From: Bacilli bacterium
GTDB lineage: Bacteria > Bacillota_I > Bacilli_A > RFN20 > CAG-288
Reading direction: 5' to 3'
Length of the DNA stretch: 9,836 nt
NCBI GenBank assembly: GCA_900763245.1
Contig: CAAFJQ010000126.1
Location: forward strand, 1 to 9,836
The notes beneath the pieces were generated by a model. That model was not told the DNA's origin and ran no database searches. It was given only the letters and a program-made list of their open reading frames with translations. Positions 7,106 to 9,836 of this stretch are shown in pieces; within the stretch, counting starts at the first letter, position 1, and the number at the start of each line of letters is the position of its first letter. Position numbers and translations under genes: made by a program.

Positions 7106-8806
7106 TTACTCCTTACTGTTGCGATAAATCAGAACATCTTCGCCTTTTTTATGAACATCTTTCAAATCGATACCGTTTTCCTTAGCAAACAATGTCGCCA
7201 CATTCGGCTGACAGAAGCCACCCTGGCATCTTCCCATTCCCGCTCGGACACGGCGTTTAATGCCGTCAAGCGTATTAGGCCTGATAATAGAATGAATCGC
7301 ATCGAGAATCTCGCCTTCACTGATCTCTTCACAACGGCAGACGATATGTCCGTATTTTGGATTCTCTTTGATCAGCCTATCTCTTTCCTCATCGGAGAGT
7401 TTTCTTGTCTGAACGATGCCTTTTCTGATCGGATTGAAATCCCTTCTCTTTTCCGCATGAAGTTCTTCGCTTGCAATCTTTGCAATTGTCTCACCGATTG
7501 CAGGGGCTGCTGTAAGTCCAGGTGACTGAATGCCTGCAGCATGGATGATATTCTTTGTCCACTTTCCTTTAGAAACGATGAAATCCTCTTCATAGGTCGG
7601 TGCTCTGACACCGGAGAAATAGGTGATTGTATCACCGCGTCTAAGATTCTCGATTGTCTTGGAATGTTTATCAAACAGTCTGTCGACGACTTCCTTCGAG
7701 GTTGTATAATCTTCTTTTTCAGGGATTTCAATCGCATTAGGACCGACTAATGTATTATCATCGACAGTCGGAATGATTCCTCCTCCTTTGGAATTGGAAG
7801 TGTGGCTTTTATTCTTGATGGAGAAGATCTGAATACCGGAATTCGACAACTGCTTTCTCACACTCTTGTCCATCAATACATCCGTTCCTTTTCTAGGATG
7901 GATGGTGAAGAACTTATCATGTGCCATATCAGCGATATCATCGCTAGAAACACCAGCAGCATTGACGACGATCTTCGGATAGATCGTTCCTCTGTTTGTA
8001 ATGACTTTTTTGATTTCGTCATTTTCGACAACCATGTCTTCGACCATAGTGTCAAAACTGACTTCCGCTCCATTAAGGACAGCTGATTCAGCAAGTGCAA
8101 TGGTGAAGTTATAAGGGCAAATGCTTCCGGCATGTGGGAAGAAGACACCGAATTTGACTTCTTCTGACAGATTTGGTTCTTTTTTCAGCAATTCCTTACG
8201 ATTCAATAATTTCCAATCAGTGATATGATTCTGTTTGCAACGGAAGTAAAAGAAAGTCCTGATAACCGGTCTTAACGCATTGGACTTAAAGCAGACGGTC
8301 TGTCCATCCTCTCTGTATTCGACATCGATATCTTTGCATAAATCTTTGATGATTTCTTTTGAACGGGTAAGATAGTGAAGCTTTTCGCTTCCTTTATGAA
8401 GATCGACACCGACATGAATGCAGCCATCATTTCTCGAAGAAGCCTGAAGAGCAAGATCTTCACCTTTCTCGACCAATAGGCAGGAGAGATTGTACTTTGT
8501 AAGTTCTCTTAATATAGCAGCACCGACAACGCCACCGCCGATGACAAGAACATCGACATGTCTGTTATCCAATTTGTCATCACGGATTGAAGGCTGTGAA
8601 ATATGTTGTTTGAATCCTTTTAGATGAATGTTGTTGACAACATGAGAATACAATCCGCTTTTGCTGACCTTTTTGCCGATAGCGACAATCTTGTTCCAGG
8701 AATCCATTTCTCCTTCCAAGAACACGATGTCATCTCTTTCATGCACACTGATGTGTGTACAATCATATTCAGTCAGGATTTTTTTGACTTTATCCATTTT
8801 CTTCAT
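7106..8806 (-). CDS. GlpA-like FAD dehydrogenase with BFD-type [2Fe-2S] tail and BON-like N-terminus
   Basis: The 566-residue protein has a DAO-type FAD domain (VLVIGGGVVGAAI at 87-99; SSRNDGCIHVGV at 123-134, a substrate-side motif of glycerol-3-phosphate and hydroxyacid dehydrogenases) and a second FAD contact (HAAGIQSPGL at 422-431). A BFD-like [2Fe-2S] domain at about 487-535 has Cys490, 492, 527 and 532. It probably oxidises sn-glycerol-3-phosphate to DHAP, or acts on a similar hydroxyacid, as in LhgO relatives. About 80 residues before the FAD domain are extra: VFLEGEMDSW... VVNNI at 28-60 resembles a BON domain. The start follows the regulator's stop after one base. Its GGAGG site lies inside the regulator's last codons, so the two are translationally coupled. 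Residue 4 is a possible alternative start. There is no membrane segment. Confidence 0.84.
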   Translation of the reverse strand: MKKMDKVKKILTEYDCTHISVHERDDIVFLEGEMDSWNKIVAIGKKVSKSGLYSHVVNNIHLKGFKQHISQPSIRDDKLDNRHVDVLVIGGGVVGAAILRELTKYNLSCLLVEKGEDLALQASSRNDGCIHVGVDLHKGSEKLHYLTRSKEIIKDLCKDIDVEYREDGQTVCFKSNALRPVIRTFFYFRCKQNHITDWKLLNRKELLKKEPNLSEEVKFGVFFPHAGSICPYNFTIALAESAVLNGAEVSFDTMVEDMVVENDEIKKVITNRGTIYPKIVVNAAGVSSDDIADMAHDKFFTIHPRKGTDVLMDKSVRKQLSNSGIQIFSIKNKSHTSNSKGGGIIPTVDDNTLVGPNAIEIPEKEDYTTSKEVVDRLFDKHSKTIENLRRGDTITYFSGVRAPTYEEDFIVSKGKWTKNIIHAAGIQSPGLTAAPAIGETIAKIASEELHAEKRRDFNPIRKGIVQTRKLSDEERDRLIKENPKYGHIVCRCEEISEGEILDAIHSIIRPNTLDGIKRRVRAGMGRCQGGFCQPNVATLFAKENGIDLKDVHKKGEDVLIYRNSKE

Positions 8807-8807
8807 T

Positions 8808-9356
8808 TTACAATCCCTCCAACAGACGCTTTATCTTCTCTACATCATCTTTATCCTTGTTTTCTAAAACCGTTTTGACGATCAGTCCTTCTATTGTCAC
8901 AAGAATCAAGTCTGCAATCGCATCTGTGTTGTCATGTTCTTTATAGACTTGCTTGACACCGGTTGTGATCTTGTCTTTCCAGTTGTTCCACAACTGCTGT
9001 ATCTTCTTTTTGATTTCCTCATTTCTCATACATTCATTGATAAGATAAATATGAATTTTAGAATGATTGAACAGCTCTGTACTCTTATAGAACACAACTT
9101 CCAAGAATCTGCTCACGGTCAATTCGCCTTTATGTTTTACAAGCCATGCATCATAATCCTTTTCCAGGATTGCATAATGTTTATCCACAATGGCTGAGAT
9201 GATTTCATCTTTAGTTTTGAAATGATAATAAAGGCTACCAGTGGAAATATAGAGATAGTTTGCAATATCCCTTAACGAAAAATTGTTGACGCCTCTTGTA
9301 GCAATCAGCTCTTCGACAGCCTCGATGATTTTGTCCTTTGTGTTTATTTCTGGCAT
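8808..9356 (-). CDS. TetR/AcrR-family transcriptional regulator
   Basis: The 182-residue protein has a TetR N-terminal DNA-binding domain: a first helix with KIIEAVEELIATRGV, then the helix-turn-helix FSLRDIANYLYISTGSLYYH at about 26-45, and the usual FKTKDEIISAI helix that follows. The rest is an all-helical ligand-binding and dimerisation domain. The ATG at 9356 is preferred because GGGAG lies 8 bases upstream. A TTG five codons further upstream (9371) has no suitable site and would overlap the operator. It is the first gene of the operon and a 16-bp inverted repeat lies between its promoter and its start, so it probably represses itself and the five genes after it until a ligand releases it. 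The ligand is unknown; an acyl chain, acyl-CoA or polar lipid precursor would suit the operon's content. Confidence 0.87.
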   Translation of the reverse strand: MPEINTKDKIIEAVEELIATRGVNNFSLRDIANYLYISTGSLYYHFKTKDEIISAIVDKHYAILEKDYDAWLVKHKGELTVSRFLEVVFYKSTELFNHSKIHIYLINECMRNEEIKKKIQQLWNNWKDKITTGVKQVYKEHDNTDAIADLILVTIEGLIVKTVLENKDKDDVEKIKRLLEGL

Positions 9357-9363
9357 AAAAATG

Positions 9364-9369
9364 ACTCCC
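9364..9369 (-). promoter_or_regulatory. Ribosome binding site that decides the TetR gene start
   Basis: GGGAGT on the minus strand, 7-8 bases before the ATG at 9356, supports that ATG over the in-frame TTG at 9371. Confidence 0.65.
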
Positions 9370-9371
9370 AA

Positions 9372-9387
9372 TCGGTCAACCGACCGA
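9372..9387. promoter_or_regulatory. Probable TetR operator (inverted repeat)
   Basis: The sequence tcggtc-aacc-gaccga is a perfect inverted repeat with 6-bp arms and a 4-base centre. It lies between the -10 element and the regulator's ribosome site, close after the expected transcription start, where a bound repressor would block transcription. GGTCGGT-type palindromes are common targets of TetR-family proteins. The assignment to this regulator is by position. Confidence 0.65.
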
Positions 9388-9399
9388 GTAACCGCTTAC

Positions 9400-9428
9400 A
9401 TTGTAACTGTAAAAGAAAATTAAAACAA
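9400..9428 (-). promoter_or_regulatory. Sigma-A type promoter of the operon
   Basis: On the minus strand TTGTTT (9428-9423) and TACAAT (9405-9400) are separated by 17 bases, the ideal spacing for the housekeeping sigma factor. The region upstream is A/T rich. An 11-base palindrome (ttacattgtaa, 9396-9406) overlaps the -10 element and could be a second control site. Transcription would start near 9393, just before the inverted repeat. Confidence 0.65.
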
Positions 9429-9512
9429 TCAAAAACGGACAAATAGATAAAATTAAGACACCGACTTAATTATTTCGGCATTCTTGCAAGGCATATTTTT
9501 ATTCATAGAAAA

Positions 9513-9569
9513 AGCTGTCAACTGCACACCAGTCCCAACAATAAGGAACCTGATATGCAGCTGACAGCT
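9513..9569 (-). terminator. Strong hairpin, probable terminator upstream of the operon
   Basis: The arms agctgtcaactgca (9513-9526) and tgcagctgacagct (9556-9569) pair over 14 positions with one non-Watson-Crick pair. The 29-base centre can form a second small hairpin (GTTCC with GGGAC). On the minus strand the stem is followed at once by TTTTTC, as expected for a terminator of a gene to the right. On the plus strand it is followed only by GTTTTAT. Confidence 0.6.
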
Positions 9570-9755
9570 GTTTTATAATCTAAGAGACAAAATCATATCT
9601 CATTCGATTCGTTCTTTCCGATATGAAGAGCGAAAAGCTTTAACAATCAAAACCTTTGACACTGCCTTCATTGTCAGAATAATTTACATTCATCTTACCT
9701 TCATAACGCATCGAAGAAATCTTTTTATGAGTTCACAATTTTAAGAATGATAAAC
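9570..9755. other. Intergenic stretch without a convincing gene
   Basis: Between the two hairpins upstream of the operon no open frame has both a ribosome site and a recognisable product. The longest protein-like piece is 23 codons (MRYEGKMNVNYSDNEG... at 9711-9640, minus strand), which has no Shine-Dalgarno sequence. A short GACA...TGTC repeat lies at about 9657-9675. Confidence 0.5.
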
Positions 9756-9788
9756 AAAGCGTTTGATTCTTTTTTCGTTTCACGCTTT
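9756..9788 (-). terminator. Weak hairpin at the end of the right-edge gene
   Basis: aaagcgt (9756-9762) and acgcttt (9782-9788) form a 7-bp stem with an A/T-rich 19-base loop, overlapping the stop codon of the partial gene at the right edge. On the minus strand only GTTTATC follows, so the U-tract is poor. Confidence 0.4.
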
Positions 9789-9836
9789 ATTGTTTTATCA
9801 TCTTCTCGTGGAATTCTTTCATGCCTTCAATCTGGC
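9787..9836 (-). CDS. C-terminal end of an unidentified gene (partial)
   Basis: An open minus-strand frame enters from the right edge and ends at TAA (9789-9787). It encodes QIEGMKEFHEKMIKQ, a charged helical-looking tail. The other two minus-strand frames have stops in this stretch, and a hairpin follows the stop directly, which supports a real gene end. Fifteen residues are too few to name a family. Confidence 0.4.
   Translation of the reverse strand, partial: QIEGMKEFHEKMIKQ

Noticed and set aside
6983..7525. 180-codon plus-strand ORF opposite the GlpA/GlpB-like genes
   Set aside because: It crosses the boundary of two well-supported minus-strand genes, lacks recognisable motifs and has no suitable start signal.

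Overview
The window looks like chromosomal DNA of a low-GC Bacillota bacterium, most likely an anaerobic gut-type lineage such as Erysipelotrichia. This rests on GC of roughly 40% by eye, strong AGGAGG-type ribosome binding sites, standard-code ORFs, a lipoprotein with collagen-like and GWDK-type surface repeats, and a DUF1667 protein beside two GlpA/GlpB-like flavoproteins. The lineage is an inference and no marker gene is complete. Every convincing complete gene is on the minus strand, so the window reads naturally from right to left.

Right edge (about 9430-9836): the last codons of an unidentified minus-strand gene, then about 350 bases with two hairpins of terminator type and no convincing gene. 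Next comes a clear promoter (TTGTTT-17-TACAAT on the minus strand) with a 16-bp inverted repeat just downstream of it. This drives a tightly packed six-gene operon (9356 down to 2809): a TetR-family regulator, a GlpA-like FAD dehydrogenase with a [2Fe-2S] BFD-type tail and a BON-like N-terminal extension, a GlpB-like FAD/NAD(P) oxidoreductase, a Cys-rich DUF1667 protein, an alkyl-DHAP synthase (AGPS)-like flavoenzyme, and a diacylglycerol-kinase-family lipid kinase. A long inverted repeat with T-runs closes the operon at 2740-2803.

The operon makes sense as one lipid-glycerol module. The GlpA/GlpB/DUF1667 set would interconvert glycerol-3-phosphate and DHAP. The AGPS-like enzyme has the family's catalytic residues and would exchange an acyl for an alkyl chain on acyl-DHAP. 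The lipid kinase would phosphorylate diacylglycerol or a related lipid, and the TetR protein would sense a ligand and repress the set. An ether-lipid role is inferred: the DHAP acyltransferase and fatty-alcohol source it needs are not in this window.

Left part (1-2640): a small two-helix membrane protein, then a large surface lipoprotein gene. The lipoprotein gene is broken by two single-base frameshifts near its start (about 2107 and in an A6 run at 2031-2036) and has lost its last codons. At its 3' end it runs directly into a 32-codon piece of ftsZ on the opposite strand (2-97). This abrupt join, together with the nearby frameshifts, suggests either real decay and rearrangement or a chimeric, error-prone sequence end.
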